Made by a program: the position numbers and the translations under genes. Of a DNA stretch of 64,000 nt, positions 7,101-15,369 are shown one piece after another. The notes under the pieces were generated by a model that saw nothing but the letters and a program-made list of their open reading frames with translations, made no database searches and was not told the origin of the DNA. The stretch comes from Mediterraneibacter hominis (lineage in GTDB: Bacteria; Bacillota; Clostridia; Lachnospirales; Lachnospiraceae): NCBI RefSeq assembly GCF_014287475.1, contig NZ_JACOPF010000004.1:1-64000 (forward strand), given 5' to 3'. The first letter of the stretch is position 1. Every line of letters starts with the position of its first letter.

Positions 7101-8492
7101 TTACCACTCGAATTTTTTCTCGAAGTATGCTTTTAAATCTTCTATTTTCACTCTCTCCTGCTCCATTGTATCACGGTCACGTACAGTAACCGCGCCGTCC
7201 TGTTCGGACTCAAAATCATATGTCACACAGAATGGAGTTCCAATTTCATCCTGACGGCGGTACCGTTTACCAATATTTCCCCTGTCGTCAAATTCACAGT
7301 TGTATGTCTTTGACAACACCTCATACACTTTTAAAGCGCCCTCGTTGAGTTTTTTAGAAAGTGGCAGAACCCCTGCCTTCACCGGCGCTAAGGCTGGGTG
7401 AAAATGAAGAACCGTACGTACATCCCCGCCTTCTAATTCTTCCTCGTCATAAGCGCTGCAAAGGAACGCAAGCACCATGCGGTCTGCTCCTAACGACGGT
7501 TCAATCACATAAGGAACATATTTTTCCTTCTTCTCATCATCAAAATACGTCAGATCCTGTTTGGACACTTCCATATGGCGGGATAGATCATAATCCGTAC
7601 GATCCGCAATCCCCCATAATTCTCCCCATCCAAATGGGAATAAGAATTCTACATCTGTAGTCGCTTTACTATAGAAGGACAATTCTTCCTTCTCATGATC
7701 GCGGTAACGTACCTCCTCCTCTTTTAGCCCAAGTGTACTTAACCAGTTTAAGCAAAAGCTCTTCCAGTAATCGAACCATTCCAGATCTGTATCCGGCTCA
7801 CAGAAAAATTCCAGTTCCATCTGCTCAAATTCCCTTGTACGGAATGTAAAGTTTCCCGGCGTTATCTCGTTGCGGAAAGATTTTCCTATCTGTGCAATTC
7901 CAAAAGGAATTTTCTTTCTAGAGGTACGCTGTACATTCTTAAAATTCACAAAAATTCCCTGTGCCGTCTCCGGACGGAGGTATACAATATTCTTTGCGTC
8001 CTCTGTAACCCCCTGGAATGTCTTAAACATCAGGTTAAATTCACGTATATCTGTAAAATTGTGCTTTCCACAGGAAGGGCACTTGATACCATGCTCTTCA
8101 ATATATGCTGTCATCTGCTCTTTCGACCATGCATCTACACTTCCTTCAAGTTCTATACTGTTTTCCGCCGCGTAATCCTCAATCAGTTTATCTGCACGAA
8201 ACCTTTCTTTGCACTCCTTACAGTCCATAAGCGGATCGCTAAAGCCTCCCAAATGTCCCGAAGCCACCCATGTCTGCGGATTCATTAAAATTGCACAGTC
8301 CACTCCTACATTGTACGGACTCTCCTGCACAAATTTTTTCCACCAGGCTTTCTTTACATTATTTTTCAGCTCTACACCAAGATTGCCGTAATCCCATGTA
8401 TTGGCAAGTCCTCCGTAAATCTCGGAGCCTGGATATACAAACCCTCTCGATTTTGCCAGAGCTACAATCTTGTCCATTGTCTTTTCCACCAT
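7101..8492 (-). CDS. glyQS: Glycine--tRNA ligase, single-chain type
   Basis: The 463-aa class II synthetase charges tRNA-Gly. It is the single-polypeptide alpha2 form found in many Firmicutes and archaea, not the bacterial alpha/beta form. It starts [18 protein letters not shown], followed by [14 protein letters not shown] (motif 1 area). It then shows a zinc-type C-P-S-C-G-K-H, the class II motif 2 region F-R-N-E-I-T-P (arginine of the active site), and motif 3 G-A-D-R-M-V-L-A. The C-terminal anticodon-binding domain begins around residue 365. An in-frame GTG at 8507 is really part of the ribosome-binding site (GTGAGGA), so ATG at 8492 is chosen. Own promoter at 8597-8625; no T-box leader could be recognised. 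Confidence 0.95.
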   Translation of the reverse strand: MVEKTMDKIVALAKSRGFVYPGSEIYGGLANTWDYGNLGVELKNNVKKAWWKKFVQESPYNVGVDCAILMNPQTWVASGHLGGFSDPLMDCKECKERFRADKLIEDYAAENSIELEGSVDAWSKEQMTAYIEEHGIKCPSCGKHNFTDIREFNLMFKTFQGVTEDAKNIVYLRPETAQGIFVNFKNVQRTSRKKIPFGIAQIGKSFRNEITPGNFTFRTREFEQMELEFFCEPDTDLEWFDYWKSFCLNWLSTLGLKEEEVRYRDHEKEELSFYSKATTDVEFLFPFGWGELWGIADRTDYDLSRHMEVSKQDLTYFDDEKKEKYVPYVIEPSLGADRMVLAFLCSAYDEEELEGGDVRTVLHFHPALAPVKAGVLPLSKKLNEGALKVYEVLSKTYNCEFDDRGNIGKRYRRQDEIGTPFCVTYDFESEQDGAVTVRDRDTMEQERVKIEDLKAYFEKKFEW

Positions 8493-8596
8493 TATACTAT
8501 TCCTCACATTCTCTTATTCATCTACACACAGGGTATAAAGAAAATTCCTCATACACCCGTCTTCGTGCCGGTTTCCGGCATTATAAACTGCTACTT

Positions 8597-8625
8597 ATTA
8601 TAACGGGTCGCTTTCCTTTTGTAAA
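8597..8625 (-). promoter_or_regulatory. glyQS promoter
   Basis: On the minus strand TTTACA (8625-8620), a 17-nt spacer and a perfect TATAAT (8602-8597) predict a start near 8590 and a leader of about 100 nt. The leader holds a GCCGGAAACCGGC hairpin but lacks a recognisable T-box (no TGGNACCGCG-like element). Confidence 0.7.
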
Positions 8626-8654
8626 GTGAAAGCAGCGGCTGAATTTGCCTATAA

Positions 8655-9395
8655 CTATAGTAAAGTCTCCAGGATCTCTAAGGATTTGAATTTTTTATCT
8701 ATGTATATAGCGCAATAATGTTCCATAATTTTCCCAAGTTGATTCAACACCTTTTCAGACACTGTAAATGTATATAATTTCTCTATTTTACTACTTTCTA
8801 TATATTGCATGCTATATAATGTGGAGTTATCCAGTACAATCTTATCTATCACATCTTGACCACATTTCCTGCACACAAGCCCGCCCTTTTTTGCGCTGAA
8901 CTCCATATTTTTTTCCTGGCTGCCGCAGCCTACACACTGAAAGACCTGCGGTCCCTCCCCGTTTATGCTCACCGCTTTCAATTCAAATATATATCGGACA
9001 AGCCTGTTTGGAATATGTGGATTCGATATCGCCTTCAAGGTCTGATAGAGAAGTTTTAACATGTCCCTCTCGTCATTTCGTTCTCGTGTATAATAATTGG
9101 CAAACTCCAAAAAATAAAACCCATAATATGCTCCCGTGATATCTTCTCTTAGCTCTGCGAAATAATTCGATATATTGGCAGACTGTATTGTATAGGAGGT
9201 TCTGCCCTCATACATCACAAATTCCCCGAAGCTAAAAGGATTCACAGCGCCAATAAGGGGGCTGTTCGGTCGTCTCGCCCCCTTTGCAAATGCAGAAATT
9301 TTTCCATGTTCTTTTGTCAGAAGCACAACCCTTTTGTCATATTCACCAACCGGCGCTGCGGACAACACCATTCCTGTCAAAACAATCTGATTCAC
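8655..9395 (-). CDS. recO: DNA repair protein RecO
   Basis: The 246-aa RecO promotes RecA loading and strand annealing in RecFOR-dependent gap repair. The N-terminal OB-fold starts N-Q-I-V-L-T-G-M-V-L and continues G-E-Y-D-K-R-V-V-L-L-T-K-E-H-G. Next comes the A-K-G-A-R-R-P-N-S patch typical of RecO. A zinc finger follows in the C-terminal half (C-V-G-C and C-R-K-C, about residues 154-180). The start codon is GTG at 9395. It lies inside the 3' part of the small upstream gene, so translation is probably coupled to it. The gene order era, yqzL-like, recO matches Bacillus. Confidence 0.93.
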   Translation of the reverse strand: MNQIVLTGMVLSAAPVGEYDKRVVLLTKEHGKISAFAKGARRPNSPLIGAVNPFSFGEFVMYEGRTSYTIQSANISNYFAELREDITGAYYGFYFLEFANYYTRERNDERDMLKLLYQTLKAISNPHIPNRLVRYIFELKAVSINGEGPQVFQCVGCGSQEKNMEFSAKKGGLVCRKCGQDVIDKIVLDNSTLYSMQYIESSKIEKLYTFTVSEKVLNQLGKIMEHYCAIYIDKKFKSLEILETLL

Positions 9396-9522
9396 TCTCT
9401 ATGCCCCATTTATAAGTACTTCCTGTCTCTTTTACTGCTTCTCTTCTCTGTTCCTGTCTATAGAGGAGATAGTCCTCCACTTTCCCCGTCACCATAAACT
9501 GCTTCCAGTATCTTTCTTCCAT
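9343..9522 (-). CDS. YqzL-like small protein
   Basis: A 59-codon frame not apparent at usual length cut-offs. It begins M-E-E-R-Y-W-K-Q-F-M-V-T-G-K-V-E-D-Y-L-L. The pattern W-K-x-F-x-x-T-G-x-x-x-x-Y-L is the YqzL signature, and B. subtilis yqzL sits in the same place between era and recO. The ribosome-binding site GAGGTGAG lies 5 nt before ATG 9522. The frame runs 53 nt into recO before its TGA (9345-9343). The C-terminal tail after about residue 42 may therefore be only a by-product of the overlap. Function is unknown. Confidence 0.7.
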   Translation of the reverse strand: MEERYWKQFMVTGKVEDYLLYRQEQRREAVKETGSTYKWGIESESDCFDRNGVVRSAGW

Positions 9523-9626
9523 CGGCTCACCTCTTCATATGTGTTACTGTTAGGTTCCCCGATTCATACGCAGGCTATACCACGCAAAAACTACCAGTCT
9601 TTTTTGCGCAAAATACCTTGACAGCT

Positions 9627-10526
9627 TCAAATATCTTCTTGTCTGTAACCAAAATTTTTCATCTGGAAATCACTATCGCGCCAGTTTTTCTGTACTTTTA
9701 CCCACAGTTTCAAATTCACCTGACAGTCAAGCAGCTTCTCTATCTCATAACGCGCGGTAATTCCAATTTTTTTCAGCATGCTTCCCTGTTTTCCTATAAT
9801 AATTCCTTTGTGGGAATCCCGTTCGCAGATGATCGTCGCATCAATATGCATCACTTTCTTCTGCTTTTTCATTCTATCAATCGCTACAGCAATTCCATGT
9901 GGAATTTCCTCCTCCAGGCAGTGCAGCGCCTTTTCCCGGATCAGTTCTGCCACAATCTGGCGTTCCGGCTGATCTGTCACTGTCTCTTCGTCATAGAACT
10001 GCGGCCCACTAGGAAGATATTGAAAGAGCACCTTTACCAATTCATCCGTATTCTTCCCGTTTCTTGCAGATACCGGCACAATCTCTGCAAACTCCAGCTC
10101 CCTGCGGTATGTATCGATCGCCTGCAGCACCCCCTCTGGTTTTACCATATCTATCTTATTGATAACGAGAATAACCGGCGTATGCACTTTTTTCAGCTGC
10201 GCGATAATGTGCTGTTCTCCTGCCCCTATAAAGCTGGTCGGCTCTACAAGCCACAGTATAACATCTACCTCTCCCAGCGTATGCTCTGCTACATTTACCA
10301 TGTATTCTCCCAGCTTATTCTTCGCTTTATGTATACCAGGCGTATCTACAAATATAATCTGTCCTTCCTCCGTCGTCAGAACTGTCTGGATTCTGTTCCG
10401 GGTCGTCTGGGGCTTATTTGAGGTAATCGCAATCTTCTGTCCGATCAGATAATTCATCAATGTAGATTTTCCTACATTTGGCCTGCCAATCAGCGTCACA
10501 AATCCTGATTTGAAATTTCCTTTCAT
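9627..10526 (-). CDS. era: GTPase Era
   Basis: The 299-aa essential GTPase binds 16S rRNA and assists small-subunit assembly. G-box motifs are clear: G1 GRPNVGKST (residues 14-22), G3 D-T-P-G (near 65) and G4 N-K-I-D (near 123). The C-terminal KH RNA-binding domain contains G-I-I-I-G-K-Q-G-S-M-L-K-K-I-G. The start M-K-G-N-F-K-S-G-F is chosen over an in-frame upstream extension because AGGAGCAGGA precedes it directly. It is transcribed toward the yqzL-like gene and recO. The 104 bp between them holds no terminator with a T tract, so co-transcription is likely. A terminator just upstream (10553-10579) separates it from the M16C peptidase gene. Confidence 0.95.
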   Translation of the reverse strand: MKGNFKSGFVTLIGRPNVGKSTLMNYLIGQKIAITSNKPQTTRNRIQTVLTTEEGQIIFVDTPGIHKAKNKLGEYMVNVAEHTLGEVDVILWLVEPTSFIGAGEQHIIAQLKKVHTPVILVINKIDMVKPEGVLQAIDTYRRELEFAEIVPVSARNGKNTDELVKVLFQYLPSGPQFYDEETVTDQPERQIVAELIREKALHCLEEEIPHGIAVAIDRMKKQKKVMHIDATIICERDSHKGIIIGKQGSMLKKIGITARYEIEKLLDCQVNLKLWVKVQKNWRDSDFQMKNFGYRQEDI

Positions 10527-10552
10527 TCCTGCTCCTTTTCTACTCAAAATCC

Positions 10553-10579
10553 GCCTGTTCAAGCTTTCCTTGAACAGGC
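10553..10579 (-). terminator. Terminator of the M16C peptidase gene
   Basis: A perfect 11-bp stem, GCCTGTTCAAG (10553-10563) and CTTGAACAGGC (10569-10579), with a 5-nt loop, lies 8 bp after the M16C stop. On the minus strand the tail is short (GGATTTTG), so some read-through into era is likely. Confidence 0.65.
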
Positions 10580-10587
10580 AGACTTAC

Positions 10588-13515
10588 TTAAAATAATGTC
10601 TTTATTTCCATAAACAGCTCTTTTGCCGCCTCTATTTTGTCTTCTCCGCCGATCACACAGAGCATGTCAGCATTTAAAAGAGCCTGTACTACCCCCGCCA
10701 GCGCACGGATATCCTCTTGATCTGCTGTAAGAATTTCTTCTCTTTCCCGACGAATCATAGCCTCTGACACATGATTCATATACAGATTCATAGAACGTTC
10801 CCCTTTCGCCGCAGGCGTCATAGGACGATCGATATTGCTGATTGTCCCGATAATATATTTGTCCATATCTCTTTCACTGACAGTGAAATTCTTCAGATAC
10901 TTCACAATCCCCTCGTAGATCTTCATCGTCTCTTTTAAATTGGGATCTCTATAAGAAACAAGATACCCCTCGCCTATTCGGTTAAAATTACTCATACAGC
11001 CATAAGCACCGCCCTTAACCCGGATATTCTGCCACAGATAGTCATAACTTAAAATCACTTTCAGAATCTGCAGTGCTCCGCTGTACTGGGCTCCCTCATC
11101 TATAAAATTTCCTACCCGCGCCACATATTGTACTTTTGAAGAGGTTTTAAATCCTTCATTTTTCTTTTTTACATGAAGAATACAATTTCTTTCTCTTTTT
11201 CTGTCTCCTTTGTATAAAGTATACTCTATTTTCTCAAATGCCTGTAGAATCGGCTCCATTTTGCCCTCTGATGCGGTATAGCTAATCATCAGATTGTCCG
11301 ATCGGAAAATTCTTCCTGCAATGTCTTTCAGATTGTGAATCAGCTCTTCCTTTCTTTCTTCAAAATGCTCTTCTATCTCTTTGACAACTTCATAAAATCC
11401 GATTCCGTCTGTATCATCTTTAAATTTCGCCATAGGCGACCCATAAGAGAGGGCACGCAAGGCTGCTGTCGTATGCCCGGATGCCTGGAAGGACATAGTA
11501 AGCCTGGATTTGAGCATTGCAAGAATTTCCTTCAGGCGCTTTTCGTCGTCCAGCTTTGACTCCATAAGAATCTCCCGCATCATAGAGAGCAGAACGTCCA
11601 TCTGCGGATAAAGTGCCTTGCCTTTCATCTCGAATGTTGCTTTAAATGCTTTTTCTTTTACTTTCACAGCGTCTGCGTACAGCTCCAGCGATGTTCCAAT
11701 TCCGCCTGTATGCACATTGATTTCGTTAAATAATTCTCCGTATTCATAATGGCTTGTATCAATAATACCAAGTACACTTTGCAGAATCCCTACATACGGT
11801 AAGAGCTCTTCTTCTATTTCTGACAGGTCAAACATCAATGTCACGTAGCCGATTCCATTCGTCTCTACCTTATGATATACCAAAGGAACCTCTCCGGCCT
11901 TTCTCTCTTCATTATATATCGGAGCAATCTCTCTGGAAATATCCCCTCTTTTCAGCACTGGTATCTTTGCCAAATCTTCCGGCGCGGATTCTTCCTCCTG
12001 ATAGTTCACAAGCGCGGCAGTATCCGACACAAGCTTTTCAATTTCCTGGTCGCTTAAGCCCTCTTTATAAGCTTTCAGCTTTTCTCTCAGTTCCTTTTCC
12101 ATATGCGCTGTGCGCCCTCTCTCTGGTTTGATTACAACAATCGACGCATGCGTATTTTCCAGAAGGTATGTTTTTATCAATTTCTCGAAATATCCCGTTT
12201 TTATCTGCTCTTTCAAAAAATGAAAGGTTGGGATCGCCTGCATATGGATAAATGGCTTTGTATCGTCATACAGCCAACTGTCGAACAACTGAAGCCCGTA
12301 CATAAGCCCCTTTGGATAATTCCCGAAGTCTGCCTCTCGGAAACGAAATTCATGGTAGTTGATGCCCGCCTCCAATGCCTTTTTATCCATTCCATTTTCC
12401 ACAATCTTTTTCAGTGTATCTTCGATCACTTCCACAAATTTCTGTTTTTGTTCCAAATTCGCGTTTTTTGATATTACGGAAAAAATCGGCTGATAAATCC
12501 CATTATCATAGGAGCCCATGATGTCCTTGCCGATTCCTGCATCTAAAAGAGTCTTCTTAAGTGGTGCCCCCGGTGCAGATAAAAGTGCATAATCTAGTAT
12601 CTGGAATGCGAGATATAGTTTTTCATCCAGTGAGGTTCCAATTACTTTATTGTAAGAAAGATACGTGTTATTCGCTTCTGACTCTTCACTGGAAATCGAG
12701 TATTCCATCTCCACTTCTTTGACCTTGTCAAAAGGAGCCTGGTATCGGATTTCTGAATCCACTTCCTTAGCATCAAAAGCCGAAAGATAGTTTTCGTCCA
12801 GCCACTTTAGTTTTTCTTCCATATCCATATTTCCATAGAGATAGATATAACTGTTAGAAGGATGATAATACTTTCTATGGAAATCTAAAAATTGCTCATA
12901 TGTCAATTCTGGAATTACCTCCGGATCTCCGCCAGATTCATTTGCATAAGAGGTATCCGGAAAGAGTGAATTTAAAATCACGCGGTCCAGCACACCCTCC
13001 GGAGATGAGAATGCTCCCTTCATCTCATTATATACAACTCCATTATAGGAAAGCTGCCCATCCGCACTGTCCAGCTTATAGCTCCAGCCCTCCTGACGGA
13101 AAATCTCGTCATGTTCATAGATATTCGGATAGAACACTGCGTCCATGTATACGTGCATCAGATTTTGAAAATCCTTGTCATTACAGCTCGCTACAGGATA
13201 TACTGTTTTGTCTGGATAGGTCATGGCATTTAAAAACGTATTCAAAGATCCCTTCACCAGCTCTACAAACGGATCCTTCACCGGAAAATCCCTGGAACCA
13301 CACAGAACGGAATGTTCCATGATATGCGGCACTCCGGTGCTGTCTGACGGCGGTGTGCGAAATCCTATCGCAAACACTTTGTTTTCATCTTCATTCTCCA
13401 TTAGCAAGACTCTTGCCCTGCTCTTTTTGTGTCTCAAAAGCACACCCTTTGACTTCAAATCGGATAAGTCTGCTTCCTGGATTACTTCATATGCTGACAA
13501 CTCATATATACTCAT
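10588..13515 (-). CDS. M16C family insulinase-like metallopeptidase
   Basis: The 975-aa protein belongs to the presequence-protease (PreP/M16C) group of zinc peptidases, which enclose and degrade short peptides in the cytoplasm. The inverted zinc motif H-x-x-E-H reads H-I-M-E-H at residues 64-68, and the distal glutamate region follows in N-E-M-K-G-A-F-S-S-P. The length fits the four-domain clamshell fold with an M16C-associated middle domain. Start M-S-I-Y-E-L is selected because AAGGAGAG lies about 9 nt upstream; a 17-codon extension is open but unsupported. Two palindromes (13546-13559 and 13564-13580) sit upstream. It ends at the terminator 10553-10579 and is probably monocistronic. Confidence 0.92.
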   Translation of the reverse strand: MSIYELSAYEVIQEADLSDLKSKGVLLRHKKSRARVLLMENEDENKVFAIGFRTPPSDSTGVPHIMEHSVLCGSRDFPVKDPFVELVKGSLNTFLNAMTYPDKTVYPVASCNDKDFQNLMHVYMDAVFYPNIYEHDEIFRQEGWSYKLDSADGQLSYNGVVYNEMKGAFSSPEGVLDRVILNSLFPDTSYANESGGDPEVIPELTYEQFLDFHRKYYHPSNSYIYLYGNMDMEEKLKWLDENYLSAFDAKEVDSEIRYQAPFDKVKEVEMEYSISSEESEANNTYLSYNKVIGTSLDEKLYLAFQILDYALLSAPGAPLKKTLLDAGIGKDIMGSYDNGIYQPIFSVISKNANLEQKQKFVEVIEDTLKKIVENGMDKKALEAGINYHEFRFREADFGNYPKGLMYGLQLFDSWLYDDTKPFIHMQAIPTFHFLKEQIKTGYFEKLIKTYLLENTHASIVVIKPERGRTAHMEKELREKLKAYKEGLSDQEIEKLVSDTAALVNYQEEESAPEDLAKIPVLKRGDISREIAPIYNEERKAGEVPLVYHKVETNGIGYVTLMFDLSEIEEELLPYVGILQSVLGIIDTSHYEYGELFNEINVHTGGIGTSLELYADAVKVKEKAFKATFEMKGKALYPQMDVLLSMMREILMESKLDDEKRLKEILAMLKSRLTMSFQASGHTTAALRALSYGSPMAKFKDDTDGIGFYEVVKEIEEHFEERKEELIHNLKDIAGRIFRSDNLMISYTASEGKMEPILQAFEKIEYTLYKGDRKRERNCILHVKKKNEGFKTSSKVQYVARVGNFIDEGAQYSGALQILKVILSYDYLWQNIRVKGGAYGCMSNFNRIGEGYLVSYRDPNLKETMKIYEGIVKYLKNFTVSERDMDKYIIGTISNIDRPMTPAAKGERSMNLYMNHVSEAMIRREREEILTADQEDIRALAGVVQALLNADMLCVIGGEDKIEAAKELFMEIKTLF

Positions 13516-13545
13516 CTGCTTTTTCTCTCCTTGTCCTATTCTCTT

Positions 13546-13580
13546 TTCTGTTAACAGAATAACCAAAATCTTAGATTTTG
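13546..13580. repeat. Two adjacent palindromes upstream of the M16C gene
   Basis: TTCTGTTAACAGAA (13546-13559) is a perfect 14-bp palindrome. CAAAATC-TTA-GATTTTG (13564-13580) is a perfect 7+3+7 inverted repeat just beside it. They lie 31-65 bp before the M16C start codon, where an operator or mRNA structure could act. No convincing -35/-10 pair is visible, so the role is a guess. Confidence 0.4.
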
Positions 13581-13599
13581 AAACGCTTCCTCGTTTTTT

Positions 13600-13687
13600 A
13601 TAAGGTATACCCTAAAGGGCATACCGTAATTCATTCCCTTTGGGAGGGCGGGCTTCGCCCGATAAGGTATACCCTAAAAGGTATGTA
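13600..13687. repeat. Compact repeat element with nested palindromes
   Basis: A 17-bp direct repeat, ATAAGGTATACCCTAAA, occurs at 13600-13616 and 13662-13678. Each copy begins an imperfect palindrome: GGTATACCC with GGGCATACC (13603-13624), and ATACC with GGTAT at the second copy. Between them lie AAAGGG/CCCTTT arms and a small CGGGC-TTC-GCCCG hairpin. The element fills the gap between the DUF1667 gene and the M16C gene. It may act as a transcription end or be a REP/MITE-like intergenic repeat; no second full copy was noticed in this window. Confidence 0.6.
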
Positions 13688-13690
13688 TTA

Positions 13691-14080
13691 TTATAGCATT
13701 TTGTCTAAATCCTGAAAAGAGGCGCCGCTGTCTTTTGATGCTATTATGTCAGAGCCTGTGCCGGCAATATCCTTTATAAGTATATCCCCTGTTTTTACTG
13801 GGGCTGTGACTATCATACCTTTTAAAATTTTCATACATTCCATTATTTTTTCTTTCGGAATTTCCCGATTTGTCCGAACCGGCACAAGAGGATACGCGCC
13901 TCCTTTTACCCGCACAGTCGTCGTCAAACTTCGCATAGGATGAAAAAGTTCTTTTATAGCATACTCCTTTCCTCTTTTACAATGGTTTCCCAAGACACAT
14001 GTCTTTCCGTCCTCTGCAAATACCTTGAGCCTGCAGCCAAGCGGACAACAGATACAGACAAGCTCTTTTTCTTTTCCCAT
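13691..14080 (-). CDS. DUF1667 domain protein of glycerol operon
   Basis: The 129-aa protein has four cysteines close to the start (C-I-C-C-P-L-G-C at about 9-16, then C-V-L-G-N-H-C-K-R-G). This pattern suggests a metal or Fe-S centre. The rest matches DUF1667: H-P-M-R-S-L-T-T-T-V-R-V and V-P-V-R-T-N-R-E-I-P. In many clostridia this family follows two flavoproteins of the glycerol-3-phosphate dehydrogenase kind, exactly as here. It may therefore be the electron-transfer partner of that complex, taking the place of GlpC. That role is inferred from context. It is the last gene of the operon, 3 nt after the preceding stop. Confidence 0.8.
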   Translation of the reverse strand: MGKEKELVCICCPLGCRLKVFAEDGKTCVLGNHCKRGKEYAIKELFHPMRSLTTTVRVKGGAYPLVPVRTNREIPKEKIMECMKILKGMIVTAPVKTGDILIKDIAGTGSDIIASKDSGASFQDLDKML

Positions 14081-14083
14081 ATC

Positions 14084-15367
14084 TCATGCCTCCTTTATCT
14101 GGATTTGCAAGACGGACATATTTGGATACTTCTCTGCTTCATCGCTTTTTAAGCATATCTCTGCCATCTCTCCCGGGGTAAGCACTCTTACTTTTTTTCG
14201 TGTTAAGAGCTGCCCGTCTGCCAGTAGTTCCACATAACAATTTTCAAATACAGCGGTTACTCGGAAACGTATGGCAATCTCCTTTTCTACCCTCTGTATG
14301 TCGATAAAGGAAGGGACTGTATAGCGGATGCCTGTTCCTGCACACACAATCGTACAATCTTCCCAGGCTTTTCTTACATCCTTTTGTCCGCCGCGTCCTT
14401 CTCTTACATATGCAGCCGCATGTTTTCCTGCATTTTCTGCTTCCTGGGAAACAAAGTCCACCAGATCATGCACATGTAAGACATTCCCACATGCAAAAAT
14501 TCCGTCTGTACTTGTCTGAAAGCTCTCATCTGAAACAGGCCCGTTTGTAACGGGATTTAATACAACTTTCGCCTGTTTAGACAATTCATTCTCTGGTATC
14601 AACCCTACAGAAAGCAACAGTGTATCACAGACATATTCCTCTTCTGTTCCAGGAATCGGCCGTCCGTTTTCATCTACCTGAGAAAGCGTGACCCCCTCCA
14701 GCCGTTCTTTGCCTCTGACGGCAGTCACTGTATGCTTTAGCTTCAGAGGAATCCCATAGTCGTCCAGACACTGCACAATGTTTCTCTTTAGTCCTCCGCT
14801 AAAGGGCAGAAGCTCTGCTACAACCTGCACATGTGCCCCTTCCAGCGTCATTCTCCGCGCCATAATCAGACCTATATCGCCAGAACCTAATATTACCACT
14901 TCTTTTCCAGGCAGTTGCCCCTCTATATTCACCAACCTTTGTGCAGTCCCTGCTGTATAAATCCCTGCCGGACGAAACCCTGGAATATTAAGCGCACCTC
15001 TGGGACGCTCTCTGCACCCCATTGCAAGAATGACTGCATCTGCTTTTAGTATGCAGACCCCTCTTCTAGAATTCACTACTGTCACTTCTCTCTCTGGGGA
15101 AATATCTGTCACCATTGTCTCCAGCCAATATTCTATTTTCAACTCCTGCACTTGCTTTATAAATCGAGCAGCATATTCCGGCCCCGTAAGCTCTTCCTGA
15201 AAGGTGTGGAGGCCAAACCCGTTATGGATACACTGATTTAAAATACCACCCAGCTCTCTATCCCTCTCCAGAATCAAAATCCTATCCACACCTTCTCGTT
15301 TTGCCGCCGCAGCCGCCGCAAGTCCTGCCGGGCCTCCGCCCACAATGATAATCTCATATTGTTCCAT
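14084..15367 (-). CDS. FAD/NAD(P)-dependent oxidoreductase, glycerol operon
   Basis: The 427-aa flavoprotein has an N-terminal FAD-binding motif, I-I-I-V-G-G-G-P-A-G-L-A-A-A-A-A. A second dinucleotide fold is near residue 170 (V-V-I-L-G-S-G-D-I-G-L-I-M-A), and D-G-I-F-A-C-G-N (about 305-312) closes the FAD site. It resembles the pyridine-nucleotide-disulfide oxidoreductase partner found next to glycerol-3-phosphate dehydrogenases and opine or hydroxyproline oxidases. Its probable job is moving electrons from the dehydrogenase to NAD(P) or a carrier. Start 15367 (M-E-Q-Y-E-I) lies 8 nt after GGGGAG. ATG 15373 overlaps the upstream stop as ATGA and is the alternative, two residues longer. Confidence 0.85.
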   Translation of the reverse strand: MEQYEIIIVGGGPAGLAAAAAAKREGVDRILILERDRELGGILNQCIHNGFGLHTFQEELTGPEYAARFIKQVQELKIEYWLETMVTDISPEREVTVVNSRRGVCILKADAVILAMGCRERPRGALNIPGFRPAGIYTAGTAQRLVNIEGQLPGKEVVILGSGDIGLIMARRMTLEGAHVQVVAELLPFSGGLKRNIVQCLDDYGIPLKLKHTVTAVRGKERLEGVTLSQVDENGRPIPGTEEEYVCDTLLLSVGLIPENELSKQAKVVLNPVTNGPVSDESFQTSTDGIFACGNVLHVHDLVDFVSQEAENAGKHAAAYVREGRGGQKDVRKAWEDCTIVCAGTGIRYTVPSFIDIQRVEKEIAIRFRVTAVFENCYVELLADGQLLTRKKVRVLTPGEMAEICLKSDEAEKYPNMSVLQIQIKEA

Positions 15368-15369
15368 CT

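Noticed and set aside
8493..8620. T-box leader before glyQS
   Set aside because: Only a short GCCGG/CCGGC hairpin is present; no T-box sequence, specifier loop or antiterminator could be identified in the roughly 100-nt leader.
9583..9608. CGCAAAAA/TTTTTGCG hairpin after era as a terminator
   Set aside because: The stem is almost all A-T, no separate T tract follows, and operon context argues against termination there.
9618..10421. 267-codon plus-strand ORF
   Set aside because: Antisense to era, Cys/Phe/Arg-rich composition typical of a shadow frame, no family resemblance.
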